From the NCBI GenBank assembly GCA_902608305.1, contig CACLNK010000003.1, forward strand, positions 1-52,173: a DNA stretch of 52,173 bases. Direction: 5' to 3'. Under the pieces are notes generated by a model. That model had not been told where the DNA came from, searched no databases, and saw only the letters and a list, made by a program, of their open reading frames with translations. Position 1 is the stretch's first letter; the number at the start of each line of letters is the position of its first letter. The position numbers and the translations under genes were made by a program. Positions 34,827 to 42,986 of this stretch are shown in pieces. Source of the stretch: an uncultured Pelagibacteraceae bacterium. Lineage in GTDB: Bacteria; Pseudomonadota; Alphaproteobacteria; Pelagibacterales; Pelagibacteraceae.

Positions 34827-34832
34827 ACAACA

Positions 34833-35312
34833 ATGACACACAAAAAAATGAATTTAGGCCCAAAAATAGCACTTTATGAACCTGACATACCTCAAAATAC
34901 AGCCGCGATTATTCGTACCTGTTCTTGTTTGGGTGCCATGATTGAAATCATTGAGCCGTGTGGGTTTATGTTTAATGATAAACGTTTCAAAAGAGTTGCG
35001 ATGGATTATTTAGATGAAAAAATGATCAAATTTTACCCAAATGAAAAAGAATTTTTTAAATTTAAAAAAAAAGAAAACGAAAGAATAATATTAATGACCA
35101 CAAAAGCTTCTGTTTCATACTCTTCTTTTAATTTTAAAATTAATGATACAATTTTATTTGGCAGAGAAAGTGCTGGTGTGCCAGAAAAAATTCATAAATT
35201 AGTTGATAATAGACTGAAAATACCTTTGAAATTTAAAAAAAGATCTTTAAATATAGCATCTTCTGTTGCAATAGTTCTGGCTGAAAGTATGAGGCAAAAT
35301 AAAATTATTTAA
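34833..35312 (+). CDS. trmL: tRNA (cytidine/uridine-34 2'-O)-methyltransferase TrmL
   Basis: TrmL methylates the wobble ribose of certain tRNA-Leu species. The 159-residue protein is a minimal SPOUT methyltransferase: 'IALYEPDIPQNTAAIIRTCSCL' at the N-terminus, 'IEPCGFMFNDKRFKRVAMDYL', 'TILFGRESAGVPEKIH' forming part of the SAM knot, and 'IPLKFKKRSLNIASSVAIVLAE' at the C-terminus. The start is ATG 34833; an internal Met at residue 6 is an alternative. It is divergent from petABC and followed by hemF after 15 nt. Confidence 0.93.
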   Translation: MTHKKMNLGPKIALYEPDIPQNTAAIIRTCSCLGAMIEIIEPCGFMFNDKRFKRVAMDYLDEKMIKFYPNEKEFFKFKKKENERIILMTTKASVSYSSFNFKINDTILFGRESAGVPEKIHKLVDNRLKIPLKFKKRSLNIASSVAIVLAESMRQNKII

Positions 35313-35327
35313 AATAAACATAAGAAT

Positions 35328-36137
35328 ATGAAAATAAAAAAAAAACAAAAATTAGCTAAAGAATGGTTTATTAAATTACAAAATATAATTTGCAATAACG
35401 TTGAACAATTAGAAAAAGAATATGGTTCTAATAAAAAATTTAAAAAGAAAAAATGGAAACATGGTGAGTTAAGAATAATTAAGGGTGAAGTAATTGAAAA
35501 AGGAGGTGTTGCTTTTTCAAATGTGATAGGAAAATTTCCAAAAGAATTTGCAAAAAAAATTCCTGGAACAAAAAATAATACTAACTTTTGGTCTTCTGGT
35601 GTGTCCGTAGTGTTTCATCCAAAAAATCCTAAAATCCCCGCTATGCACTTTAATACTAGATTCATTTGTACACAAAAAAATTGGTTTGGAGGTGGCATGG
35701 ATGTAACACCTTGCTTGGTTGATAATAAGGAAAAAAAATATTTTCATAACGAATTAAAAAAAACATGTAATTTTCACGATAAAAAATACTATGCTAAATA
35801 TAAAAAATGGTGTGAAGAATATTTTTATCTACCACATAGAGAAGAACCAAGAGGTATAGGTGGTATCTTTTTTGATTATAAAATGGACAATTGGGAAAAA
35901 GATTTTTCTTTTGTAAAAGATGTGGGTATTACTTTTGCTTATTTAGCTAAAAAAATTATGGAAAAAAAAATGTTTTTAAAATGGACACAAAAAGAAAAAG
36001 AAATTCAATTAGTAAAAAGAGGCAGATATGTTGAGTTTAATTTATTGTACGATCGTGGAACAAAATTCGGATTAAACAGTGGTGGCAATCCTGACGCAAT
36101 ATTAATGTCTATGCCTCCAAATGCAAAGTGGAAATAA
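35328..36137 (+). CDS. hemF: Oxygen-dependent coproporphyrinogen III oxidase
   Basis: HemF converts coproporphyrinogen III to protoporphyrinogen IX using oxygen. The 269-residue protein contains family landmarks 'GVAFSNVIGKFP', 'SSGVSVVFHPKNPKIPAMHFNTRFI', 'WFGGGMDVTPCL', 'YLPHREEPRGIGGIFFDY' and 'RGRYVEFNLLYDRGTKFGL'. It is slightly shorter than the E. coli enzyme (299 residues) at the N-terminus. Heme made here would serve the neighbouring bc1 cytochromes, though the genes are divergent. It starts with ATG and ends 1 nt before the ATG of greA. Confidence 0.96.
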   Translation: MKIKKKQKLAKEWFIKLQNIICNNVEQLEKEYGSNKKFKKKKWKHGELRIIKGEVIEKGGVAFSNVIGKFPKEFAKKIPGTKNNTNFWSSGVSVVFHPKNPKIPAMHFNTRFICTQKNWFGGGMDVTPCLVDNKEKKYFHNELKKTCNFHDKKYYAKYKKWCEEYFYLPHREEPRGIGGIFFDYKMDNWEKDFSFVKDVGITFAYLAKKIMEKKMFLKWTQKEKEIQLVKRGRYVEFNLLYDRGTKFGLNSGGNPDAILMSMPPNAKWK

Positions 36138-36138
36138 A

Positions 36139-36615
36139 ATGGAAAAAGAACCAATAACAATTAATGGTCTTGAAAAATTAAAAGAAGAATTAATTTTTTT
36201 AAAAGAAAAAAAAAGACCTGAGATTGTTGCTGCTATAGCAGAAGCTAGATCTCATGGAGATTTAAAAGAAAATGCAGAGTATCATGCGGCTAAAGAACAA
36301 CAATCTCACAGTGAAGGAAGAATTGAAGAAATAAATGATATAATCGCAAGAGCTAACGTGATTGACATAACAAAATACACAAACGATGGTAAAGTTATTT
36401 TTGGATCAACTGTTTATTTAGAGAATTTAGATACCAATGAAAAATTAGAATACAAAATTGTAGGTAAAGATGAAGCAAATCTTAAAAAAAAACTTATCTA
36501 TTTTAAATCACCAATAGGAAAAGGTTTAATTGGAAAAAATAAAAGTGATCTTGTAGAAATAAATACACCATCAGGAGTTAAAAATTTTGCAATAAAAGAT
36601 GTAAAATACCTTTAA
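36139..36615 (+). CDS. greA: Transcription elongation factor GreA
   Basis: GreA rescues backtracked RNA polymerase by stimulating transcript cleavage. With the ATG at 36139 the product is 158 residues, the same as E. coli GreA. It has the N-terminal coiled-coil hairpin with the acidic tip ('EARSHGDLKENAEYHAAKEQQ') and the C-terminal FKBP-like globular domain ('VIFGSTVYLENLDTNEKLEY', 'SPIGKGLIGKNKSDLVEI'). An upstream in-frame ATG (36121) would overlap hemF and add six residues without family support. The stop overlaps the convergent cca gene. Confidence 0.96.
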   Translation: MEKEPITINGLEKLKEELIFLKEKKRPEIVAAIAEARSHGDLKENAEYHAAKEQQSHSEGRIEEINDIIARANVIDITKYTNDGKVIFGSTVYLENLDTNEKLEYKIVGKDEANLKKKLIYFKSPIGKGLIGKNKSDLVEINTPSGVKNFAIKDVKYL

Positions 36616-37886
36616 TTTTTAAAAATTTGCTCAATTTCATTATCTAAAACAGTAAAATCATTTTTTATCCACTGTTCTTCGATTTTTTTTAATTTTAAAC
36701 CCAATTGTTTTCCTTCTGGAATATTATATTTTTCCATTAAATTTAGAGCTTTAACTGGAAAAACTGGAACTTCTTTATCTTTAAAATATTCCAACAGGGC
36801 AATTAATTTTTTATTAATTTTTTTTGATTTAAAAATTTCAAAATAAATTAAATCAAAAAGAGCTTGTTTTCCATTATAATAAAAAATTCTCCAAAGGTTA
36901 CTTTTTGAAAAAAAATTTTTATTAATCTCTTTATTGTAAAATTTATTTAAAAATAAAATTCTTTTTTTATCAATACTAGAAATATTGTATTTAAATAAAA
37001 AATATTCTACATTGTCAGTATTATCTATCAACATTAATGATATCAAAAATACAAAATCTACTTTCTTTATATTTGTTTCTGCAAATTTATTTAAATTTTT
37101 AAAAATTTCTAGATTTTTAAATTGAGGAAAAATTAAATTAATAAGCTCTAAACAAAATGGATCTTTAAATAATTTTAAAAAACTAGGTGAAATAATTATT
37201 TTTTTGAATTCATCTAATAATCTTTCAGAAGAAATATTTGATATTCCATTTAAATTTTGCTTAATTATTTTTCTTATTTTTTCGTTATGATCTGTTTTGC
37301 TATAATTAAGAAAAAATCTTATATATCTTAAGATTCTAAGATAGTCCTCTTTAATTCTTTTGTCTGCATCACCAATAAATTTAATTTTACCTATTTCAAG
37401 ATCTTTCTTCCCATCAAATGGGTCATACAAATTTCCATGAATATCTGAAAAAATAGCATTGATTGTAAAATCTCTTCTTGATGCATCTTCTTGCCAATCT
37501 GTTGTAAATGCTACTTTTGCATGTCTTCCATCAGTAATTAAATCTTTTCTTAATGAAGTAATTTCAAATTTATAACTATCTATAACAGCGATAATCGTTC
37601 CATGACTAATGCCAATTTCAAAAAATTTAATATTATTTTTTTTTAATGCTTTAGAACATTCTAAAGGTTTTAAATTAACAGCAAAATCAATATCATCTAC
37701 TATCTCATTATTTAAAATTTTTCTTACACATCCTCCTACATATCTAATTTCGCTATCTTCGGAGTAGTTTTCTATTGCTAAAAATAATTTTTTAATTTCT
37801 TTTTTTTTTTTTAATTCTTTAAATGAAGATGATTTGTCATCTAAACGCTTTGAAAAAGAAAAAAATTTATTTATTAAATCAATCAT
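36612..37886 (-). CDS. cca: CCA tRNA nucleotidyltransferase / poly(A) polymerase family protein
   Basis: This class-II nucleotidyltransferase adds or repairs the 3' CCA of tRNAs. The 424-residue protein opens its catalytic domain with 'RYVGGCVRKILNNE' and 'DDIDFAVNLKP' (metal-binding Asp pair), followed by 'DASRRDFTINAIFSDIHGNLYDPFDG' and 'RIKEDYLRILRYIRFF'. The C-terminal half is helical and diverged. Its ATG (37884-37886) lies only 3 nt after the encoded CCA of a tRNA-Gln gene on the same strand, leaving no room for a Shine-Dalgarno site outside the tRNA. Confidence 0.93.
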   Translation of the reverse strand: MIDLINKFFSFSKRLDDKSSSFKELKKKKEIKKLFLAIENYSEDSEIRYVGGCVRKILNNEIVDDIDFAVNLKPLECSKALKKNNIKFFEIGISHGTIIAVIDSYKFEITSLRKDLITDGRHAKVAFTTDWQEDASRRDFTINAIFSDIHGNLYDPFDGKKDLEIGKIKFIGDADKRIKEDYLRILRYIRFFLNYSKTDHNEKIRKIIKQNLNGISNISSERLLDEFKKIIISPSFLKLFKDPFCLELINLIFPQFKNLEIFKNLNKFAETNIKKVDFVFLISLMLIDNTDNVEYFLFKYNISSIDKKRILFLNKFYNKEINKNFFSKSNLWRIFYYNGKQALFDLIYFEIFKSKKINKKLIALLEYFKDKEVPVFPVKALNLMEKYNIPEGKQLGLKLKKIEEQWIKNDFTVLDNEIEQIFKN

Positions 37887-37889
37887 ATA

Positions 37890-37963
37890 TGGCTGGGGTG
37901 CTAGGATTCGAACCTAGGATGGCGGTACCAAAAACCGCTGCCTTACCGCTTGGCTACACCCCA
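37890..37963 (-). tRNA. tRNA-Gln(TTG)
   Basis: A regular cloverleaf reads on the minus strand: acceptor TGGGGTG/CACCCCA, D-stem region GCCAAGCGGTAAGGC, anticodon stem GCGGT/ACCGC with loop TTTTGGT (anticodon TTG), T-loop TTCGAAT, discriminator G and an encoded CCA. It closely resembles other bacterial tRNA-Gln. It lies 32 nt after ispE and 3 nt before cca, all on the same strand. Confidence 0.97.
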
Positions 37964-37995
37964 AAATTAAATTCATATAGCACAAAAAAAATGAA

Positions 37996-38844
37996 TTATA
38001 TAGTTTTTGATACAATGAACAAATAGTTCCTATATTTCTTCATAAAAATTTTGGCAGCATTATTTGCTGTTCTTTTGGTTTTAAAATAAGCAACTATTGC
38101 TGAACCAGTTCCCGTCATTCTTGCAAAAATTACACCGGGCAAATCTAATAAAAAAAACTTTAAATTTTTAACTGACAAATATTTTTTAAATACAATATCC
38201 TCTAAGTCATTAACTGATCTGGCCAAATTATTAATCTTAAAAAAAAGCTGACTTTTAGAAGCATATGTGGGTTTTGAGTAATTCTTTACTTTTAAATAAA
38301 TAGATCTTGTGGAATAACTAATATTTGGCTTAGCAACTAAAACGTGAAGATTAGTTTTGTAATTTATTCTTTCTATTTTTCCATTATTAAACAAAATTGA
38401 ATTTTTTTTCTCCAATCCTAAAGCTACATCGGAACCAATTAAATTAGCTATTTTTGTAACTTTTGCATTGGAAATATTAATAATTTTTTTTTTTATAAAG
38501 TATCTCAATATACTTGCTGCATTCATAGATCCGCCACCCATCCCTGATTTCTGTGGAATATTTTTTTTAATTTTTATTTCAAATTTTTGATTAGATAGTA
38601 AATTTTTTTTATCCAAAATTGATAAAAGTTTGGTAATGGTATTTTGATTATTTATCCCTTTTGCAAATTTACCATAAAATAAAACTTTATGACTTTGGAT
38701 GCTAGATTTTCTTACTAAAATATCATCAGATAATTTTAAAAATGTAACTAAGCTTTCGATATTATGATAATTATTTTTTAACTTTTTAATAACATGAAGA
38801 GAAAGATTAATTTTCGCTTGGGAATTAATTTTATCATACTTCAT
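37996..38844 (-). CDS. ispE: 4-diphosphocytidyl-2-C-methyl-D-erythritol kinase
   Basis: IspE phosphorylates CDP-methylerythritol in the MEP route to isoprenoids. The 282-residue protein is a GHMP kinase: 'SQAKINLSLHVIKKLKNNYH' at the N-terminus (with the catalytic Lys), the ATP-binding glycine loop 'PQKSGMGGGSMNAASILRY', 'IGSDVALGL' and the late 'ARMTGTGSAIVAYF'. It follows the TPR gene by 15 nt and precedes tRNA-Gln by 32 nt. With ispH at the other end of the window, two MEP-pathway enzymes are present. Confidence 0.95.
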   Translation of the reverse strand: MKYDKINSQAKINLSLHVIKKLKNNYHNIESLVTFLKLSDDILVRKSSIQSHKVLFYGKFAKGINNQNTITKLLSILDKKNLLSNQKFEIKIKKNIPQKSGMGGGSMNAASILRYFIKKKIINISNAKVTKIANLIGSDVALGLEKKNSILFNNGKIERINYKTNLHVLVAKPNISYSTRSIYLKVKNYSKPTYASKSQLFFKINNLARSVNDLEDIVFKKYLSVKNLKFFLLDLPGVIFARMTGTGSAIVAYFKTKRTANNAAKIFMKKYRNYLFIVSKTI

Positions 38845-38859
38845 AAATTAAAAAATATT

Positions 38860-40542
38860 TTATATTCCCTGTAATAGTTTAAAATAAATTTTTTCTTTCA
38901 TTTCGTTTTCGGCATCTTCAAAATTTAAAACATTCTTCCAAAAATAAGTTGCTTCTATTTGTCTGCCTAACTTCCAAAGAATATCTCCATAATGATCATT
39001 CACGATTGGGTCATTTGGCATTAATTCGACAGCTCTTTTTAATATCTTTTCAGCTTCACTAAAATTTCCTACCAAATAATATCCCCAACCAATAGAGTCG
39101 ATTATATAAGGATCGTTATTTTTTTTTTGGTAAGCTTTCTCAAGCATTTGAATGGCTTTATCAATTTGATAATTTCTTTCAAGCCATGAGTAAGCAAGAT
39201 AATTCATTACATAAGGATCATCTAAATTAATTTCTAAAGATTTTAATAAATCTTCATCCGATTTTTTTGCATTACCTAGTCTTTCATAGCTTCCTCCACG
39301 ACGATACAAAACTTCTGCATAAGTAAGAGACTCGGGGTCTAATTTTGATAAAACATTAGAATAATATTTTATCGAAATATTATATTTTTTAAAACCTTTG
39401 GCAATATTACCCATATCAAATATCATTCTTAAAGAAGGAGAGTGAATTGCATTAAATTTAGAATTTAAATAATCAAATGATTTTTCCTTGTCATGTTTTT
39501 TTTTAATTATTCGTGCCTTTCTTTTTATTTTATACCAATAATAAATTTCATTTTCTTTATTAAAATCATCAAGAATTTTTTCAGCTTTTCTAAAATTTTT
39601 ACTTATAAAATAATTTTCAACAAGCAAAGTTAAATTAAATTTAAATTTTGGATTTAGATAATTAGATATATTTAAATAAAAATTTGATTTTCCCAAATTC
39701 CCCTCGGCTGAATATAAATTTGCAATTAAAAAAAAGAATTCACTAATAATGTCATTTGAATTTTTGCAAGAAAAAATATTTTCAAAATTTCCAAATTTTT
39801 TATCATCTATCCATTTTTTTGACTGAGCAGCTAGTAAGCTACTATTTAGAGGATCGATAATTTTGGCAACAGTTTGCGCTTCTGTATTTTTTTTTTTATT
39901 CAATAAAAAATTAATATAAAAAAATAAATATCTTTCATAATCACCTTCGCTAGAATTTATAATTTTATTAAAAAAAAATTTAGTATTTGCGTCTCCCAAA
40001 TAGCAATTTTGAAAAGCTGTATTTATTATAGTCAATTTTCCAAAATTCTCTTTAGTGTTAGCATTGATTTTATTGTTATTAAAAACATAAATATAATCTT
40101 CAAGTACACTTGAGATAATATATTCAAAAGTTCCTTCGCTTTTATGAAATTTAAGATTATTAATGTAAAAAAGGCTTTTTTTGTATTTTTTTTTTTTTAG
40201 ACTATCTATTAAAAGTAATAAATCAGCTTCAAAAAAATTGGTAAAATTTTTATTTTGTACCGTTTTAATTTCTTTAACAGCTTTTGAAACTTTTCCATTT
40301 AAAACTAGTGAAAATAAATATTTTTTTAAATATAATTCATGTGATTCTTTTAAAAATTTTGAGGATTTAAAAAATTTTAAAGAATCATTGTTTTGATTGT
40401 TATTTAAAGAAACTAGAGCTGAAAAATAATTAGATACATTTTTTTCATTAAAGTTTTTTGGATCTAAATTTTTTGAGTACAAAATATTATGATAAAAAAT
40501 AATTATACAAATGAAGACAATTCTAAAAAATTTAGTTAACAT
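38860..40542 (-). CDS. Exported tetratricopeptide-repeat protein
   Basis: The 560-residue protein starts with a signal peptide or N-terminal anchor (hydrophobic residues about 7-22, then 'LYSKNLDPKNF'). The rest is helical; clear TPR units appear from about residue 400 to the end, such as 'AEVLYRRGGSYERLGNAKKSDEDL', 'PYVMNYLAYSWLERN', 'PYIIDSIGWGYYLVGNFSEAEKILKRAV' and 'PIVNDHYGDILWKLGRQIEA'. TPRs mediate protein-protein contacts, probably in the periplasm here. TPR proteins next to ispE are common in alphaproteobacteria, but the function is not known to me. Its ATG is 11 nt from the divergent uracil-DNA glycosylase start. Confidence 0.8.
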   Translation of the reverse strand: MLTKFFRIVFICIIIFYHNILYSKNLDPKNFNEKNVSNYFSALVSLNNNQNNDSLKFFKSSKFLKESHELYLKKYLFSLVLNGKVSKAVKEIKTVQNKNFTNFFEADLLLLIDSLKKKKYKKSLFYINNLKFHKSEGTFEYIISSVLEDYIYVFNNNKINANTKENFGKLTIINTAFQNCYLGDANTKFFFNKIINSSEGDYERYLFFYINFLLNKKKNTEAQTVAKIIDPLNSSLLAAQSKKWIDDKKFGNFENIFSCKNSNDIISEFFFLIANLYSAEGNLGKSNFYLNISNYLNPKFKFNLTLLVENYFISKNFRKAEKILDDFNKENEIYYWYKIKRKARIIKKKHDKEKSFDYLNSKFNAIHSPSLRMIFDMGNIAKGFKKYNISIKYYSNVLSKLDPESLTYAEVLYRRGGSYERLGNAKKSDEDLLKSLEINLDDPYVMNYLAYSWLERNYQIDKAIQMLEKAYQKKNNDPYIIDSIGWGYYLVGNFSEAEKILKRAVELMPNDPIVNDHYGDILWKLGRQIEATYFWKNVLNFEDAENEMKEKIYFKLLQGI

Positions 40543-40553
40543 AATTGTATTCT

Positions 40554-41258
40554 ATGATTAAAAAACAAATAAATCAAAATGACATTTTAAATTTTGAATT
40601 ATTAAATATATTGGATTATAGTTATATATTTAATAATGAACCGATTAAAAGAATTAAAACTAAACCTACATTAGAAAATTCTTTATCTAAATTAGAAAAT
40701 CTCAAAAGCAAAATTGAAGCAATCCGAGACTGTAATTTAAAGAAAAATGCATCAAAAATTGTTTTTGGTGATGGAAACATCCACAGTCCAATAATGATTG
40801 TTGGTGAAGGTCCTGGACAAAAAGAGGACGAATTGGGAAAACCTTTCGTGGGAGATGCGGGTACTTTACTAAACAAAATGCTTAAAGCTATAAAAATAGA
40901 ACGAGAAAAAATATATATTACTAACGTGGTAAATTATCGACCACCTAATAATAGAAAACCGGAAAAATCAGAGATCAATAGATATTCAGAGTATCTTAAG
41001 GAACACATTTCAATTATTGACCCTCAAATTCTAATACTTATGGGAAGCACTGCAATGGAAGCACTATTCGGTGGAAATAAAAGAATATCTAAAGAAAGAG
41101 GTCAGTGGAAAGAAATAATAATTAAACAAAAAACCTATAAATCTATAATCACATTTCATCCAGCCTATCTTTTGAGACAACCTGATCAAAAAAAGTTTTC
41201 GTGGGAAGATCTTAAAATTATTCATAAAAAAATAGATGAATTAAATATAGAAATTTAA
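40554..41258 (+). CDS. Uracil-DNA glycosylase, family-4/5-like, without Fe-S cysteines
   Basis: This 234-residue protein removes uracil from DNA by homology to the uracil-DNA glycosylase superfamily: motif A 'VGEGPGQKEDELGKPFVGDAG' near residue 83, 'YITNVVNYRPPNNRKP', 'ILILMGSTAMEALFG' and the C-terminal motif 'TFHPAYLLRQPDQKK'. Family-4 enzymes carry a [4Fe-4S] cluster held by four cysteines; here only one lone cysteine (Cys60) is near the expected sites, and positions in 'NYRPP' (Tyr128) and 'NRYSEYL' (Tyr144) are not cysteine. I chose ATG 40554 over a TTG at 40545. rnhB follows after 4 nt. Confidence 0.85.
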   Translation: MIKKQINQNDILNFELLNILDYSYIFNNEPIKRIKTKPTLENSLSKLENLKSKIEAIRDCNLKKNASKIVFGDGNIHSPIMIVGEGPGQKEDELGKPFVGDAGTLLNKMLKAIKIEREKIYITNVVNYRPPNNRKPEKSEINRYSEYLKEHISIIDPQILILMGSTAMEALFGGNKRISKERGQWKEIIIKQKTYKSIITFHPAYLLRQPDQKKFSWEDLKIIHKKIDELNIEI

Positions 41259-41262
41259 TTGT

Positions 41263-41823
41263 ATGAAAAAAATTATAGCAGGAGTTGATGAGGTGGGTAG
41301 AGGAAGCCTTGTTGGACCAGTATATGCTGCTGCTGTAATTTTAAATAAAAAAATTAATACTAAATTATTAAAAGATTCAAAATTATTATCTAAACAAAAT
41401 AGAGAAAAACTGAATATTTATATTAAAAAAAATTCTAGCTGGTCAATTGGAAAAGCTTCGGTAAAAGAAATAGAAAAATTTAACATATTAAACGCAAGTT
41501 TATTGGCCATGAAAAGAGCAATCAAAAAACTTGATAAAAAACCTAACCTTGTAATTATTGATGGGAATAAAACTCCAGAAATAAAAAATTATAATTTAAA
41601 ATCTATAATTAAAGGTGACCAAAAAATCCCCTCTGTTTCAGCTGCATCAATAATAGCAAAGGTTTCTAGAGATAAATTTATTAAAAAATTATCAAAAAAA
41701 TTTAAAAATTATGGTTGGGAAACCAATTGTGGTTATGGAACTAAAAAACATTTATCGGCCTTAAAGAAATTTGGAGCAACCCATCATCATCGAAGGACAT
41801 TTGCTCATACACACAAGATCTAG
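41263..41823 (+). CDS. rnhB: Ribonuclease HII
   Basis: RNase HII removes ribonucleotides embedded in DNA and RNA primers. The 186-residue protein has the N-terminal acidic pair in 'AGVDEVGRGSLVGPVYAAAVIL', 'LLKDSKLLSKQNRE', the middle Asp in 'VIIDGNKTP', and 'SAASIIAKVSRDKF' with the last catalytic Asp. It ends in 'THHHRRTFAHTHK', a typical tail. It starts with ATG 4 nt after the glycosylase gene, and ccrM follows beyond a 92-nt gap. Confidence 0.95.
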   Translation: MKKIIAGVDEVGRGSLVGPVYAAAVILNKKINTKLLKDSKLLSKQNREKLNIYIKKNSSWSIGKASVKEIEKFNILNASLLAMKRAIKKLDKKPNLVIIDGNKTPEIKNYNLKSIIKGDQKIPSVSAASIIAKVSRDKFIKKLSKKFKNYGWETNCGYGTKKHLSALKKFGATHHHRRTFAHTHKI

Positions 41824-41850
41824 TTATCTAAAAAAAATCTAACACAAATC

Positions 41851-41899
41851 GAATCCAGAAAATTCAATCACAGGTTGACCGTGGAATCTCTTTGGAGTC
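41851..41899 (+). promoter_or_regulatory. Cluster of three GANTC sites upstream of ccrM
   Basis: GAATC at 41851-41855, GAATC at 41884-41888 and GAGTC at 41895-41899 lie within 49 bp, directly before the ATG of the GANTC methyltransferase. In Caulobacter, ccrM transcription is affected by methylation of GANTC sites in its own leader; the same kind of feedback is inferred here. Confidence 0.5.
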
Positions 41900-41915
41900 T
41901 AATTGTTTTTTAAAA

Positions 41916-42986
41916 ATGGAAAACAATTTCATAAATAAAATTATAAACGGAGACAGCCTTAAAGAATTAAAAAAAATTCCAAATGAAAGCTTTGATTTAA
42001 TTTTTGCAGACCCTCCATATAATCTTCAATTAAAAAATAAATTAATTAGACCAGATAGATCTAGAGTTAGTGCCGTTAACGATAAATGGGATCAATTTAA
42101 AAGTTTCAAAAAATATGATGAATTTTCAATTGCTTGGTTAAAAGAATGTAAAAGAATTTTAAAAAAGGATGGCGCTATATGGGTAATTGGAAGCTATCAT
42201 AACATTTTTAGATTAGGAACAACTATACAAGATTTAGGTTTTTGGATTTTAAATGATGTAATTTGGAATAAAAATAATCCTATGCCAAATTTCAGAGGTA
42301 CAAGATTTACTAACGCACATGAAACATTAATTTGGGCATCTAAAGATCAAAAATCTAGATATACTTTTAATTATCAATCATTAAAATGTTTAAATGATGA
42401 TCTTCAAATGAGATCTAATTGGAATCTTCCTATTTGTAACGGAAGTGAAAGATTAAAGAGAAAAGGAAAAAAAGTTCATTCTACTCAAAAACCAGAGTCT
42501 TTATTACATAGAGTATTATTAGCATCTTCAAATAAAGGTGACATGATCTTAGATCCTTTTCTTGGATCTGGAACAACCGCAACAGTTGCTAAAAAACTAG
42601 GAAGAAATTATTACGGTATTGAAAAAGAGAAAAATTATTTTAAAGCAGCAGAAGAAAGATTAAAAAATACGAAACCTATAGATGATGATTATTTAGACAC
42701 ATTAAAAAATAATAGATTAAAACCAAGAATACCTTTTGGTTCTTTGGTTGAATTAGGAATAATAAAACCTGGCAGCACTATTTTTGATAATAAAAAGAAA
42801 GTTAGAGCAAAAATTATGGCCGATGGTAGTATTAAACATGCACAAACAGAAGGCTCAATTCATAAAGTTGCAGCAACAATTCTAGGTGCTGAAAGTTGCA
42901 ATGGATGGACTTATTGGCATTATAATTTAGATGGTGCGGTAGTACCTATTGATCATTTGAGACAAAGGTTAATCTCTAATAGTTAA
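41916..42986 (+). CDS. ccrM: CcrM-type adenine-N6 DNA methyltransferase (GANTC)
   Basis: CcrM methylates adenine in GANTC and controls the cell cycle in alphaproteobacteria. The 356-residue protein has the catalytic 'DLIFADPPYNLQL' (DPPY), the conserved 'WDQFKSFKKYDEF', 'AIWVIGSYHNIFRLGTTIQDLGFWILND', 'NPMPNFRGTRFTNAHETLIWA', the SAM-binding 'ILDPFLGSGTTATVA', and the C-terminal CcrM-specific domain ('LVELGIIKPGSTIFD', 'ESCNGWTYWHYN'). This C-terminal domain separates it from HinfI-like restriction methylases, and no restriction gene is adjacent. I chose ATG 41916; TTG 41892 is in frame but lies within the GANTC cluster. Confidence 0.96.
   Translation: MENNFINKIINGDSLKELKKIPNESFDLIFADPPYNLQLKNKLIRPDRSRVSAVNDKWDQFKSFKKYDEFSIAWLKECKRILKKDGAIWVIGSYHNIFRLGTTIQDLGFWILNDVIWNKNNPMPNFRGTRFTNAHETLIWASKDQKSRYTFNYQSLKCLNDDLQMRSNWNLPICNGSERLKRKGKKVHSTQKPESLLHRVLLASSNKGDMILDPFLGSGTTATVAKKLGRNYYGIEKEKNYFKAAEERLKNTKPIDDDYLDTLKNNRLKPRIPFGSLVELGIIKPGSTIFDNKKKVRAKIMADGSIKHAQTEGSIHKVAATILGAESCNGWTYWHYNLDGAVVPIDHLRQRLISNS

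Noticed and set aside
41916..42986. ccrM as the methylase of a restriction-modification system
   Set aside because: The CcrM-specific C-terminal domain is present and no restriction endonuclease gene is adjacent; the neighbours are rnhB and a flavoprotein.
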